Below the pieces are notes generated by a model. It was not told the DNA's origin and ran no database searches. It saw only the letters and a list, made by a program, of their open reading frames with translations. A DNA stretch of 64,000 bases, from contig NZ_JBCNJT010000002.1 of assembly GCF_039596395.1 (NCBI RefSeq), positions 682,001 through 746,000 on the forward strand, given 5' to 3'. The DNA is from Fluviicola sp. GTDB taxonomy: Bacteria; Bacteroidota; Bacteroidia; Flavobacteriales_D; Crocinitomicaceae. Below are positions 27,901 to 35,738 of the stretch, piece after piece; position 1 is the first letter of the stretch, and every line of letters starts with the position of its first letter. The position numbers and the translations under genes were made by a program.

Positions 27901-28921
27901 AATTGCGTGGAACAACAGCGTACAGGACAGCGTTGATTTCTTCCCGACTTCCACGATGGATTACATCGCAACTGCCACAGATGCTTACGGATGTGAGAAT
28001 TCAGATACCTTGACTGTTCTTGTAAATACGCTTCCTGTGGTTGATGCCGGTTCCGATCAAACTGTTTGTACCGGAACTTCCATTACATTGACAGCAACAG
28101 GTGCTTCAACCCTGGTTTGGAACAATGGAATCACAAACGGAATGGCGTTCAACGCAACAACTGCAGGTGCCTATATTGTTTCCGGAACAGATACAAACGG
28201 ATGCGTTGGAACGGACACGCTTATACTGACATTGAATGCCTTACCAACTGTAGATGCAGGTGCCGACCAATCTGTTTGTACGGGAACTTCTGTTACCTTC
28301 ACTGCAACAGGTGCATCAACATTGGCCTGGAACAACGGCGTTATAAACGGAGCTCCATTCAATGCCACAACAGCAGGATCATACATTGTTACCGGAACGG
28401 ATGCAAACGGATGTGTGAACACGGATACATTGGAATTGACTTTGTTTGTCTTGCCTAACATCAACCTGGGTGCTGATATGACCGTATGTGCCAATCATTT
28501 CCCGGTAACCGTGAACGGTCCGGCAGGATACACCACTTATAGCTGGAACAACGGTACAATGACCCAAAACACAACAGCTACACAAGGCGGATCTTACATT
28601 CTGACTGTTACGAACAGCAACGGTTGTCAGGATATGGATACGATCGTCATCGTTTCTGACCCATGTTTAGGGCTGAATGAAAACACGGTTTTCGAATACA
28701 CGGTTTATCCAAATCCTGCTTCTCAGACGGTTTTCGTAGAAACAAATGTACCGAACACAGAAGCGGTGGTTTACGGAGCTAACGGACAGGTATTGTTCAC
28801 ACAGCAAAATACTGCTGCAACCTTTACTTTAAACGTAGCTGATCTGGCTGACGGTATGTATTGGCTGAAAGTTTCTTCCACGGAGGGAACTGCGACGAAA
28901 CAATTGTTGATCAAGAGATAA
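24980..28921 (+). CDS. Large secreted protein: lamin-tail, Calx-beta-like, choice-of-anchor I propeller, Ig-like repeats, T9SS type A sorting
   Basis: A 1313-residue protein from ATG 24980. Signal peptide (ends SSFAQ); lamin-tail-like domain (about 20-230, LVISEFYINPPSNDNNLEWVEL); Calx-beta-like domain (about 245-355); a choice-of-anchor I propeller (about 365-860, IVFLDQNG, GSIGIVDITGG, EPEGVATA, LANEVSSTLSIFD) of the type found in secreted phosphatase/esterase-like proteins; four cysteine-paired Ig-like modules (about 865-1230, each with VCTGTSxT and ATGASTLxWNNG); and a type A sorting domain (NTVFEYTVYPNPASQTVFVE, ending TKQLLIKR). Exported by the type IX system. No clear active site is identified. 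An in-frame TTG upstream is not preferred. Confidence 0.85.
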   Translation: MKKMVLFIGTVFMSISSFAQNPGLVISEFYINPPSNDNNLEWVELKATKNIDFSLTPYTVVVNNNGTATASGWIAGGTVSYGFQINTGTVAAGDVVYVGGNGMAVTGTKIRIIDVTTTPGDGFGNAGGTAGVFGNGGGNADGIAVFNVPVASITNATVPVDAVFYGTAIGSAFVTTTTGYELPVNDLYSGGKLQTNSFFTADPGASTGKATGTYNTLTNTWSTGRTWTTQTFADDNASSISLSTAPPAAGTFTFSAVTQNFAENAGTVTVGINSAASNTLPAKVILSYSVYTDATETADFTLAEDTIVIPASFNGVTNVGLTIVDDVLAERTEKVILKMSSLENATIGSNSFQIIYIKDNDYQNPAPNNELKLNLLTSFSNGAEGTNSAEIVAFDPTTDKLYIANSVGAKVDIVDFANPATPVLLNSISITPYGNINSLTVHNGVVACAVENTNPQANGNIVFLDQNGTLISQVPVGAMPDMITFNNDYTKVLVACEGEPKTDYSVDPEGSIGIVDITGGYATLTAANVTMVNFQSFNGQETALRSQGIRIFGPGSSAAQDFEPEYITISEDNTTAFVSLQENNAMAVIDIAAGTVSAIRPLGTMNYANGNNGLDASDQTAGIFIGSAPVKGLFMPDALAHASISGTEYIFSANEGDAREYTAFSEIARLSATSLDASIPDQNILKHAQFMGRINVTKTSGDTDGDGDIDDIHVFGTRSFSIWNAQTGALVFDSKDLLEQITATHPAIAGLFNASNSAGAAVSKNRSDDKGPEPEGVATAVINGNNYLFVSLERVGGVMIFNVDVPSAPVYVGYYNNRSAASNGPDRGAEGIIIIKKEDSPTGNDIVILANEVSSTLSIFDINTCVDLAGATITVPTDSICAGDLVTLTIPGNAQSTVQWLKDDQVIAGETGNSLDVTETGNYRVYVSNTTHACADTTLPETINVLTLPTIAAGADLVICTGDTVNLHATTSGTIAWNNSVQDSVDFFPTSTMDYIATATDAYGCENSDTLTVLVNTLPVVDAGSDQTVCTGTSITLTATGASTLVWNNGITNGMAFNATTAGAYIVSGTDTNGCVGTDTLILTLNALPTVDAGADQSVCTGTSVTFTATGASTLAWNNGVINGAPFNATTAGSYIVTGTDANGCVNTDTLELTLFVLPNINLGADMTVCANHFPVTVNGPAGYTTYSWNNGTMTQNTTATQGGSYILTVTNSNGCQDMDTIVIVSDPCLGLNENTVFEYTVYPNPASQTVFVETNVPNTEAVVYGANGQVLFTQQNTAATFTLNVADLADGMYWLKVSSTEGTATKQLLIKR

Positions 28922-28946
28922 ATAACCTACATATACACTACGCTGG

Positions 28947-28981
28947 AAAACCCTGGTGCCCTTTTGGTGTCAGGGTTTTTT
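28947..28981 (+). terminator. Terminator of the large T9SS protein gene
   Basis: AAAACCCTG and CAGGGTTTTT arms flank a 15-base loop, and the hairpin ends in a T run. It starts 26 bases after the stop. Confidence 0.75.
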
Positions 28982-28989
28982 GCTTATAT

Positions 28990-29059
28990 CACCCTCCTCA
29001 GTCCTCCCTCCAGGGAGGAAGCTCAATTCTCCCCTCGAGGGGAGATCAAGAGGGGTGGT
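28990..29059. repeat. Cloverleaf-like palindromic element (CCCTCC type)
   Basis: Two hairpins stand in tandem, TCCTCCCT/AGGGAGGA (29002-29019) and the perfect 18-base palindrome TCTCCCCTCGAGGGGAGA (29028-29045), enclosed by outer arms ACCCTCCTC and GAGGGGTGGT. The element lies between convergent genes. A related but shorter hairpin lies inside leuS at 58279-58296. Confidence 0.7.
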
Positions 29060-29072
29060 ATGCAGATCGCTA

Positions 29073-29981
29073 TCAGGAAGAACAACTTCCATTTTCACAA
29101 GCTTTCCGTTCGGTTTCGAAAGTCACGTGCCGGATGTTCTGATGTTCGAGTAAATGGCGCAATTCGTGCTTGATTTTTGCTTCTTCTTCACAGGTTACGG
29201 ATTCTTCCAGCACCAAATGAGCCGTCATGGCGTTTTCGGTGGAACTCAAAGGCCAGATGTGCACGTGATGAACTTCTCTTACGCCTTTTGCCTGTTGAAC
29301 CAGAGCCACTATTTCTTCGAGGTGAATTGCACTCGGAACACCGTCTAAAGACAAGCGCAGGCTTTCCTTCATCAACTTCCAGGTACCGAACAATATAATT
29401 GCCGCAATAATCAAACTGAAAACCGAATCCAGCCAGTACAAACCGGTGTAGTAAATGACGATACCGCCAACCACCAATCCTGCCGAAACCAACGCATCTG
29501 CGAGCAAATGCAGGTAAGCACTTTTCACATTGATGTCTTTCTCTTTGTTGCGCAGGAAGAATAAGGCTGTGGAAAAATTGATCACAATCCCGATCCCTGC
29601 AATGATGGAAACGGTTAGTCCCGGAATTTCCTGCGGATGAAAGATCCGGTCTATCGAACCGTAAACAATTGCCCCGATGGTCAGAACCAAAAGCATGGAA
29701 TTAAATAAAGCCACTAGAATGGAAGTCTTGCGGTAACCGTAAGTATATTGACTGGTCGATTTGACTTTCATGAGTTTGAAAGCCAGCAGCGAAAGGGCCA
29801 AAGTTCCAACATCCGCCAGGTTGTGCCCGGCATCCGAAAGTACGGAAAGCGAATCAATTACAATACCTACAATGGCTTCGATGACCACAAACGCCAAATT
29901 GAGTATGATCCCGACAACAAAAGCGGTATTGACTTTCGTCAGTACAACTTCGTGATGATGATGTGCATGATCATGTCCCAT
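29073..29981 (-). CDS. Cation diffusion facilitator (CzcD/ZitB-type) metal transporter
   Basis: A 302-residue inner-membrane antiporter for Zn2+ or related divalent cations. The N-terminus is His-rich (MGHDHAHHHHE). Six transmembrane helices lie at about 15-205, with metal-site residues in SDAGHNLAD (helix II) and HLLADALVSAG (helix V). The cytoplasmic C-terminal domain (about 210-295) has VHHVHIWPLSS and a Cys/Glu-rich end. This fits the Zn-CDF subgroup. It is flanked by palindromes on both sides and stands alone. Confidence 0.9.
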   Translation of the reverse strand: MGHDHAHHHHEVVLTKVNTAFVVGIILNLAFVVIEAIVGIVIDSLSVLSDAGHNLADVGTLALSLLAFKLMKVKSTSQYTYGYRKTSILVALFNSMLLVLTIGAIVYGSIDRIFHPQEIPGLTVSIIAGIGIVINFSTALFFLRNKEKDINVKSAYLHLLADALVSAGLVVGGIVIYYTGLYWLDSVFSLIIAAIILFGTWKLMKESLRLSLDGVPSAIHLEEIVALVQQAKGVREVHHVHIWPLSSTENAMTAHLVLEESVTCEEEAKIKHELRHLLEHQNIRHVTFETERKACENGSCSS

Positions 29982-30024
29982 GCTTAAAGATAAGAAATTC
30001 GCAGAATCGGATTGTTCAAAACGA

Positions 30025-30054
30025 AGTAGGGCCGGAAAATTTTCCGGCCCTACT
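30025..30054. repeat. GTAGGG palindrome copy 6, AAAATTTT core
   Basis: A perfect 30-base palindrome AGTAGGGCCGGAAAA / TTTTCCGGCCCTACT. It lies between two minus-strand genes, 18 bases past the desaturase stop and 43 bases upstream of the CDF start, as expected for a terminator of the desaturase transcript. Confidence 0.85.
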
Positions 30055-30072
30055 GTTTCTATTTGAAAGATT

Positions 30073-31155
30073 TTAAGCTCTTCCCAATTGTTTCAATAAT
30101 CTCAAATGGTTGAAGATCGCTCCCCAAAAAGTCGTGTGGTAGTTGTACTGAATACCGTATTCCTGTGCCGTTTTTTTAACGATCTTGGAAATTTTCGGAT
30201 AATGAATATGCGAAATATCCGGGAATAAATGGTGTTCGATCTGGTAGTTCAATCCACCTACGTACCAGGTCAATAACGGGTTCCAGTTCTCGAAATTCGC
30301 TGTGGTCATCATCTGGTGTTTTGCCCAGGAAACCTCGTCGTTCTTTTCAGTATACCCGTCTTTGGTCATGAATTCTGTTTGAGGCATTACGTGTGCTACC
30401 TGGAAAACAAATGCCAAAATTAATCCGCAAATAAAATGCATCACGAAGAAACCTATGAGCACCTGCCACCAACTTACATCCATCACAAGTAATGGAATAG
30501 CGATGATATATACGTAATAAAGCAACTTGGAAAAGATCAATTGGATCAACGCTTTTCTGAATGTCTTGTTCTGTGCCTGAAGCAAGCCTTCTTTGCTGTA
30601 ACGGCTCAATTGCATGAAATCTTTATTGGTCATCCATGCCAAGGTCATAAATCCGTAGAAGAACCACGCGTAATAAACCTGGAAACGGTGTACTTTCTTA
30701 CGCGGTACATTTGGTGAAAAACGAAGTAACCCGATCGAATCGATGTCTTCATCCATGTCGTGTACGTTCGTAAAGCTGTGGTGTAATACGTTGTGCTGAA
30801 TGCGCCAGTTCAAGTTGGAACCCCCAAGGATTTCCATGGAGAAACTCATGATTTTATTCAGCCATTTGTATTTGGAAAATGCTCCGTGATTGGCGTCGTG
30901 CATGATCGATAGTCCGATTCCTGCCATTCCCACACCCATGACCATCGTCATGAAGAACATCAGCCAATGATTTTCGATCACTCCGAAAACCATTAAAAAA
31001 TAAGGAAGTAAAAACAAGGAGAACATCAATGGAACTTTCAGGAGAATGCGCCAGTTTCCATAACGCTTCAGGTTATTTCTTTTAAGGTATTCATCTACTT
31101 GTTGGGAGAGCTTTTTTGTAAAGTCGTCACTTCTTGTGAGTCGTATGTATTGCAT
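30073..31155 (-). CDS. Membrane fatty acid desaturase (front-end acyl-CoA/lipid type)
   Basis: A 360-residue integral membrane di-iron desaturase. Three histidine boxes are present: HDANHG, HNVLHH and QIEHHLFP. The Q in the third box (QIEHH) is typical of front-end (delta-5/6-like) desaturases, although no fused cytochrome b5 domain is present. Hydrophobic pairs before and after the first boxes give about four transmembrane helices. It would introduce double bonds into membrane acyl chains, perhaps for cold adaptation; the electron donor is not encoded nearby. A good TAnnTTTG promoter box lies 35 bases upstream. Confidence 0.88.
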   Translation of the reverse strand: MQYIRLTRSDDFTKKLSQQVDEYLKRNNLKRYGNWRILLKVPLMFSLFLLPYFLMVFGVIENHWLMFFMTMVMGVGMAGIGLSIMHDANHGAFSKYKWLNKIMSFSMEILGGSNLNWRIQHNVLHHSFTNVHDMDEDIDSIGLLRFSPNVPRKKVHRFQVYYAWFFYGFMTLAWMTNKDFMQLSRYSKEGLLQAQNKTFRKALIQLIFSKLLYYVYIIAIPLLVMDVSWWQVLIGFFVMHFICGLILAFVFQVAHVMPQTEFMTKDGYTEKNDEVSWAKHQMMTTANFENWNPLLTWYVGGLNYQIEHHLFPDISHIHYPKISKIVKKTAQEYGIQYNYHTTFWGAIFNHLRLLKQLGRA

Positions 31156-31189
31156 AGTTTTTTGTACAAATGGTATTTATTTGCACACA

Positions 31190-31197
31190 CAAAGGTA
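31190..31197 (-). promoter_or_regulatory. -7 box TACCTTTG of the desaturase gene
   Basis: On the minus strand TACCTTTG exactly matches TAnnTTTG, 34 bases before the start codon. The closest TTG is only 10 bases upstream of it, so the -33 element is weak. Confidence 0.45.
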
Positions 31198-31275
31198 GAG
31201 ATAGTTTCAATTCGAAAAAATACTTTACAGAGATTTAACACCTTGAAAACACACAATGGCTTGATAATCAAATAA

Positions 31276-31839
31276 CTATTTACCGTTCCAATTTGTCATA
31301 GTCAATTGAATTCCTATAGCGGCAAAACTCTTCAAAAACTCGGCTGCAACAGCGATCCGTTCGTTGAGTGTTTCCCGTTCTTCGGCAGTCCATTCACCCA
31401 ATACATAATCGACCTGCTGGCCTTTGTGAAAATCAGCCCCAACGCCAAAGCGAAGGCGGCAGTATTCGGTTGTATTCAAAGTCGCCTGGATGTCTTTCAA
31501 TCCGTTGTGTCCGCCATCAGACCCTTTTCCTTTCATGCGCAATTTCCCGAATGGAAGTGCCAGGTCATCGGTTACTACCACCAGGTTTTCCCTGGGAATT
31601 TTCTCCTGCTGCAGGTAGTAATTGACCGCTTTCCCGGAAAGGTTCATGTAGGTTGTAGGCTTCACCAAAAAAAGTGTTCTTCCTTTGAATTTCACCTCCG
31701 CTACCTCGGCAGTTTTTTGAAGCGAAAAAGTTCCGCCCAATTCCTTCGCCAAAGCTTCCACCACTTTAAAACCAATGTTATGGCGTGTTTCTTCGTATTT
31801 CGAACCCGGGTTTCCTAAACCGACAAATAGATATTTCAT
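31276..31839 (-). CDS. pth: Peptidyl-tRNA hydrolase
   Basis: A 187-residue enzyme that releases tRNA from stalled peptidyl-tRNA. Catalytic His20 is in EETRHNIGF, after GLGNPG with Asn10. Asn in TYMNLSGKAV, Asp in VVTDDLALPFGK and the GSDGGHNGLKDI motif are all conserved. Length and domain are standard. The sequence TATCTTTA lies four bases before the ATG, which suggests a leaderless mRNA. It stands alone between two minus-strand genes. Confidence 0.95.
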   Translation of the reverse strand: MKYLFVGLGNPGSKYEETRHNIGFKVVEALAKELGGTFSLQKTAEVAEVKFKGRTLFLVKPTTYMNLSGKAVNYYLQQEKIPRENLVVVTDDLALPFGKLRMKGKGSDGGHNGLKDIQATLNTTEYCRLRFGVGADFHKGQQVDYVLGEWTAEERETLNERIAVAAEFLKSFAAIGIQLTMTNWNGK

Positions 31840-31843
31840 GGTG

Positions 31844-31851
31844 TAAAGATA
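31844..31851 (-). promoter_or_regulatory. -7 box TATCTTTA four bases before the pth start
   Basis: On the minus strand the order is TATCTTTA, CACC, ATG. With the box centred at -7 the transcript would begin at or next to the start codon. The same spacing is found at lepA (TATCTTTG, CGCC, ATG). Confidence 0.45.
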
Positions 31852-31931
31852 ATTCCGAATTGCGAATGCTGAATGGCCAACGACAGTTTTAACTGAAACT
31901 CATACACACTGTCACGATCGGGCAACAACCC

Positions 31932-32891
31932 CTATTTGAAAGTATAACTGGTAGTACTCACTTTTTTGATCTTCTCTTCGCCGAAGGAAATACTGATGGT
32001 CCTGCTTGTCTGAATGGACGGCATCCAGCCGCTGCTCAATTGCATTTGCAGTTTCTCCGTATTCTCAAAATCAATTTTCATATCATCAACTTTGAGTTCC
32101 TTACTCCCACCGGGAGCAAATACATCAAAAAACGTTTTCATGTAACGCTTCAATTCATCCTGGTTCGGTTTATAACGGATTGCGATGGTGGCAAGGTCCT
32201 TCGTCTTATTAACGGACTGAAGGGTGATCTTTCCGGATCCTTTCACAACAATATCCATCAAACACGGAAGCTCCACATCTACATCCAACGGTTTATTCAA
32301 ACTAAGTTCCATTCCGTAATTCCCGTGGATTGCCATAATATCGCCCAGGTAAAGTACTTCGATGTTTTCGGGTTTGGCAAATTCATCCAGTAACTCATCC
32401 AACATTTTGATCACCGGTTTTGCTGCCTCAGCACCCCGGTTGTTTATGATTTGTTGCTTGAATTCCTCAGACTTCTTTTTAAAGTCCCGCTGCAAATCAG
32501 CAGTATTGAGAATCTTTTGAAAAGCCCCGAATTCATCCGTCTGATAACGGATCGGTGCACTTGCCTGGAAGGAATTCATCAATTCCTGTAATTGCGGATC
32601 ATATCCTTCTACGGAAGACTTGAGGTATTTCATTTCCAGGACATAGCTGTGCTCGGTACTATCCAGCACCCTTAATTCGAGATCGTAGGAGTTGGCCGAC
32701 TCTTTTGCAGGTTGTGAACTGTTTGTTTTGGTGGTCAGTTCTGATTGTTCGACCTGGTAAGCTATTTTATCCCCGATGTTCCAATATCCGATAGTGGTTA
32801 CTTTGGTGGAAGAAACCAGGTTTGGATGCTCCTGGGAAAAGAGATTGCATGCGAGGATTAAACAGGTGATTGCGGAAGATATCTTTTTCAT
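31932..32891 (-). CDS. Secreted protein of unknown function
   Basis: A 319-residue protein with a signal peptide (MKKISSAITCLILACNLFSQ); the Cys at residue 15 lies within the hydrophobic core rather than in a lipobox. The mature chain is predicted beta-rich with a central helical, charged part (FKKKSEEFKQQIINNRGAEAAKPVIKML). The pattern GDKIAYQVEQSEL, then VLEMKYL and SSGWMPSIQTSRTISI, resembles the DUF6263-like proteins of Bacteroidota, but I am not certain. There is no catalytic motif and no sorting domain, so it probably acts in the periplasm. A monocistronic gene, divergent from kdsB. Confidence 0.55.
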   Translation of the reverse strand: MKKISSAITCLILACNLFSQEHPNLVSSTKVTTIGYWNIGDKIAYQVEQSELTTKTNSSQPAKESANSYDLELRVLDSTEHSYVLEMKYLKSSVEGYDPQLQELMNSFQASAPIRYQTDEFGAFQKILNTADLQRDFKKKSEEFKQQIINNRGAEAAKPVIKMLDELLDEFAKPENIEVLYLGDIMAIHGNYGMELSLNKPLDVDVELPCLMDIVVKGSGKITLQSVNKTKDLATIAIRYKPNQDELKRYMKTFFDVFAPGGSKELKVDDMKIDFENTEKLQMQLSSGWMPSIQTSRTISISFGEEKIKKVSTTSYTFK

Positions 32892-32936
32892 GACGCAAAA
32901 TTAGGAAAAAGCACGAAAACAATTTTTGATTGACAG

Positions 32937-32961
32937 CCGGGCCGGAAAATTTTCAGGGCCT
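32937..32961. repeat. Decayed GTAGGG-family palindrome copy 7
   Basis: GGGCCGGAAAATTTTCAGGGCC keeps the AAAATTTT core and one arm of copy 6 but has lost pairing in the other (CAGGGCC instead of CCGGCCC), and the outer GTA/TAC bases are gone. It lies between divergent genes and looks like a degenerating copy. Confidence 0.6.
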
Positions 32962-32964
32962 GCG

Positions 32965-32993
32965 TTGTTGTTTCCCACATTCCCTTAACTTTG
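32965..32993 (+). promoter_or_regulatory. Promoter of kdsB
   Basis: TTG at 32965-32967 is followed after 18 bases by TAACTTTG (32986-32993), an exact TAnnTTTG box, 12 bases before the kdsB ATG. The leader would be very short. Confidence 0.6.
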
Positions 32994-33005
32994 GAACAAA
33001 AACCT

Positions 33006-33740
33006 ATGCGCATTCTCGGCATCATTCCTGCTCGTTACGGCTCTTCCCGCTTTCCGGGGAAACCGCTCATTGACCTGAAAGGAAAAACAATGATCCGGCG
33101 CGTAGTGGAAGGAGCAGCAAAGTCTTCTCTCTTGACAGACCTGGTTGTGGCAACGGATGATGAACGAATCGTGCAGGAAGTTTCGGGTTTCGGAGGAAAG
33201 GTGATGCTGACGGATTCCAAACATCCTACAGGAACTGACCGCTGTGCTGAAATCGTACGTAGCCTCGCTGAAAAATACGATGTAGTGATCAATATCCAGG
33301 GAGATGAACCTTTGGTGGACGCACGTCAGTTAGACCAGTTATTACAGGCATTTAACGATCCGGATGTGCAGATTGCCACGCTTGCTTCCCGCAAAATCGA
33401 AATGGAAGACATCCTGAATCCCAACCGGATCAAAGTGGTGATCGACAAAAACCACCGTGCACTCTATTTTTCCCGCAGCCCGATCCCGAATTTTGCCAAC
33501 GCGAAGGGCGAACCGCTGGAGATTTACCCGTTCTTACGTCACATCGGATTGTATGCTTACCGTTCGGAGGTTTTGCTTCAATTGAGCGAACTGGCGGAAA
33601 CGAAACTGGAACAGATCGAATCGCTGGAACAATTGCGCTGGCTGTACAACGGTTATTCCATCCGGGTAGTAGAAACCGCTATAGAAACCCCCAATATAGA
33701 TACCCCGGAGGACGTCGACAAAGTATTGGCTTTACTCTGA
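33006..33740 (+). CDS. kdsB: 3-deoxy-manno-octulosonate cytidylyltransferase
   Basis: A 244-residue enzyme that activates Kdo with CTP to CMP-Kdo for the inner core of lipopolysaccharide. The N-terminal IIPARYGSSRFPGKPL is the nucleotide-binding signature; VINIQGDEPLVD and the SRSPIP motif after ALYF are also diagnostic. The ATG at 33006 places the signature about eight residues in, as usual; an in-frame TTG at 32991 is part of the promoter box. The M61 peptidase gene follows 25 bases later and may be co-transcribed. Confidence 0.95.
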   Translation: MRILGIIPARYGSSRFPGKPLIDLKGKTMIRRVVEGAAKSSLLTDLVVATDDERIVQEVSGFGGKVMLTDSKHPTGTDRCAEIVRSLAEKYDVVINIQGDEPLVDARQLDQLLQAFNDPDVQIATLASRKIEMEDILNPNRIKVVIDKNHRALYFSRSPIPNFANAKGEPLEIYPFLRHIGLYAYRSEVLLQLSELAETKLEQIESLEQLRWLYNGYSIRVVETAIETPNIDTPEDVDKVLALL

Positions 33741-33765
33741 ATAAATACCAACTAATCCCAATTTT

Positions 33766-35646
33766 ATGAAACTACTCTTGCAACTACTGCCTTGTACCCT
33801 GGCGTTCGGGACATTCGCACAAAAAATGACCTACCAGGCAGATTTGACCAACTGCACAAAGGACCGGATCGCGATTACTTTAAATACAACTTACAAAGGA
33901 CCAGATACTGCAGTCTTCAACTTCCCGATGACTGTTCCCGGAACTTATGCCGTTTTGGACTACGGACGATTTATCACGCAATTCAAAGCCTTCGATTCGT
34001 CCGGAAAAGCATTGAAGGTGAAAAAAAAGGGGAATAACAGCTTTGTAATCGTTCCCGGGAAGGATGTGGCAAAAGTGCAATACCTCGTGGATGATTCCTG
34101 GGAGGAAAAGAACGGGAAAACCAAGATTTTTGAGCCGGCAGGAACCGGGTTCGAAGCAGGTAAGTACTTCTACATCAATAACGGCGGACTTTTCGGTTAT
34201 TTTGGCCTCGAATGGAACAACGAATACGAAATTACTTTCAGGAAGCCCAAAAACCTGCAGGGTTTTACAACACTTGTCCAGCAATCAAAAACGGAAGACC
34301 AGGTTACATTCCGGAGCAAGAGTTACCATGAGCTTATTGATAATCCCATTTTATTTACCCACGAAAAGGACGAAAATATCCGTGTGCAGGGAACAGACGT
34401 GATCATTGCTTCCTATCACGAAGGAATGGATTCGTCGGCTTATTACATCAAGCATAAGATCGATTCGGCAATGGTTGCCATTGACCGGTTCGTTGGCGGA
34501 AAACTGCCGGTAGATAATTACGCCTTTTTGAATTTTGTAAAGGATTACCGCGAATTGGAAGCGGTTTTCAGCGGGGAGAAAAAGATCGGGCTTTTCCAAA
34601 AAATCAAATTGGCAAAATCATTAGGTGGCCAGGGATTCGGTGCTTTGGAACACGGGCATTCTTCCTCCTATTTCCTGCCCGATTTCGGTCACAACAGCTA
34701 CACCGACATGGTCTATGAAACAGGAATTCACGAATTCATGCATATCTATTCGCCTCTGAGCCTCCACAGCCAGTTTATCGGTGAATTCAACTACACGAAA
34801 CCGATTATGTCGAAACACTTGTGGCTGTATGAAGGAACTACGGAATATTTCTCCGTTCTCGTGTCTATGCAGGGCGGACTGACTTCGGTGAAATCGACCG
34901 TTGAAAACAACCTGAAGGGCAAAATCATGAGTGCGTCGGAATACCCGGATAACATGCCTTTTACGGTTATGAGCGCGAACGTATTTGACAAGCCTTACTC
35001 CGATCAGTATGCACAGGTATATGAGCGCGGAGCAATTATGGCGATGTTATTGGATATTGAGATCATGCGTCTGACGAAGGGTTCCAAAACCTTGAAAACA
35101 GTCATTTTCGAATTATGCGGCAAGTATGGAAGCAACCGTTCTTTCAATGAAGAAACGTTTATCGATGAATTTGTAGCGGCTGTTCACCCGGATCTGAAAG
35201 CATTCTTTACGAAGTATGTGGAAGGAACCACTCCACTGGCGATCGAAGAAACTTTTAAAGTTATCGGAATCGACTACGCAAAATCCAAAACGGGAACAGT
35301 TCCTTCGCATTTCCTAACCGACAAAAATTGCGGAGTAACAGCAGATAATCGCATCATTAACGGAAAAATTGCTATTAAAAAAGCGGATGCAGCAAACCCT
35401 TTCGGATTGCAGGCAAAAGACCAGGTCGATTACAAAGAATTGCAGGCAGTTTACAGAAACGAAGACGGAACTCTTGTCCCGGAAGGAACAATGGTTACCA
35501 TTCACGTGGAACGAAAAGGAAAACAAGTACCGCTGACTTTCCCGGCCAAATTCCAGGAAGGAATGCTTTACAATACGATAGAGATTATCAGAGACATGAC
35601 TCTGGAGCAGGAAAAATTATTCAGATTGTGGTCGACAGGGAGATAA
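33766..35646 (+). CDS. Secreted M61-family metallopeptidase
   Basis: A 626-residue protein with signal peptide (MKLLLQLLPCTLAFGTFAQ). Residues about 20-200 are the N-terminal beta domain of M61. The zinc site HEFMH lies near residue 325 with the third ligand Glu in LWLYEGTTEYFS about 30 residues later. The C-terminal part (from about 520) is a PDZ-like region. M61 enzymes are glycyl aminopeptidase-like proteases; here it would act in the periplasm or outside on peptides. No T9SS sorting domain is visible. It follows kdsB closely in the same direction. Confidence 0.85.
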   Translation: MKLLLQLLPCTLAFGTFAQKMTYQADLTNCTKDRIAITLNTTYKGPDTAVFNFPMTVPGTYAVLDYGRFITQFKAFDSSGKALKVKKKGNNSFVIVPGKDVAKVQYLVDDSWEEKNGKTKIFEPAGTGFEAGKYFYINNGGLFGYFGLEWNNEYEITFRKPKNLQGFTTLVQQSKTEDQVTFRSKSYHELIDNPILFTHEKDENIRVQGTDVIIASYHEGMDSSAYYIKHKIDSAMVAIDRFVGGKLPVDNYAFLNFVKDYRELEAVFSGEKKIGLFQKIKLAKSLGGQGFGALEHGHSSSYFLPDFGHNSYTDMVYETGIHEFMHIYSPLSLHSQFIGEFNYTKPIMSKHLWLYEGTTEYFSVLVSMQGGLTSVKSTVENNLKGKIMSASEYPDNMPFTVMSANVFDKPYSDQYAQVYERGAIMAMLLDIEIMRLTKGSKTLKTVIFELCGKYGSNRSFNEETFIDEFVAAVHPDLKAFFTKYVEGTTPLAIEETFKVIGIDYAKSKTGTVPSHFLTDKNCGVTADNRIINGKIAIKKADAANPFGLQAKDQVDYKELQAVYRNEDGTLVPEGTMVTIHVERKGKQVPLTFPAKFQEGMLYNTIEIIRDMTLEQEKLFRLWSTGR

Positions 35647-35666
35647 ATTGAGAATCCCCATAGAGC

Positions 35667-35714
35667 AACTTTGCGTGAAAAGTTGGTAAAAATCATCTGT
35701 TTTCACGTAAAGTT
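35667..35714. promoter_or_regulatory. Spaced inverted repeat upstream of fic (operator candidate)
   Basis: The arms AACTTTGCGTGAAAA (35667-35681) and TTTTCACGTAAAGTT (35700-35714) are reverse complements at 14 of 15 positions, 18 bases apart. Each arm is followed by GTTGGT or GTTGGTTA-like sequence, so direct and inverted symmetry are combined. It ends 24 bases before the fic start. It could be a dimeric repressor site or a long RNA hairpin. Confidence 0.6.
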
Positions 35715-35716
35715 GG

Positions 35717-35736
35717 TTATCTTTATAAAAAGATAA
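35717..35736 (+). promoter_or_regulatory. Hairpin/-7 box directly before the fic start
   Basis: TTATCTTT and AAAGATAA pair perfectly around ATAA and end two bases before the GTG start codon. The left arm contains TATCTTTA, a TAnnTTTG-like box. As RNA, the hairpin would cover the ribosome-binding region (aaaagataagg). Confidence 0.5.
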
Positions 35737-35738
35737 GG

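Noticed and set aside
31306-31818. A 170-codon open frame on the plus strand opposite pth
   Set aside because: Antisense to a clearly conserved housekeeping gene, with no promoter or recognisable domain.
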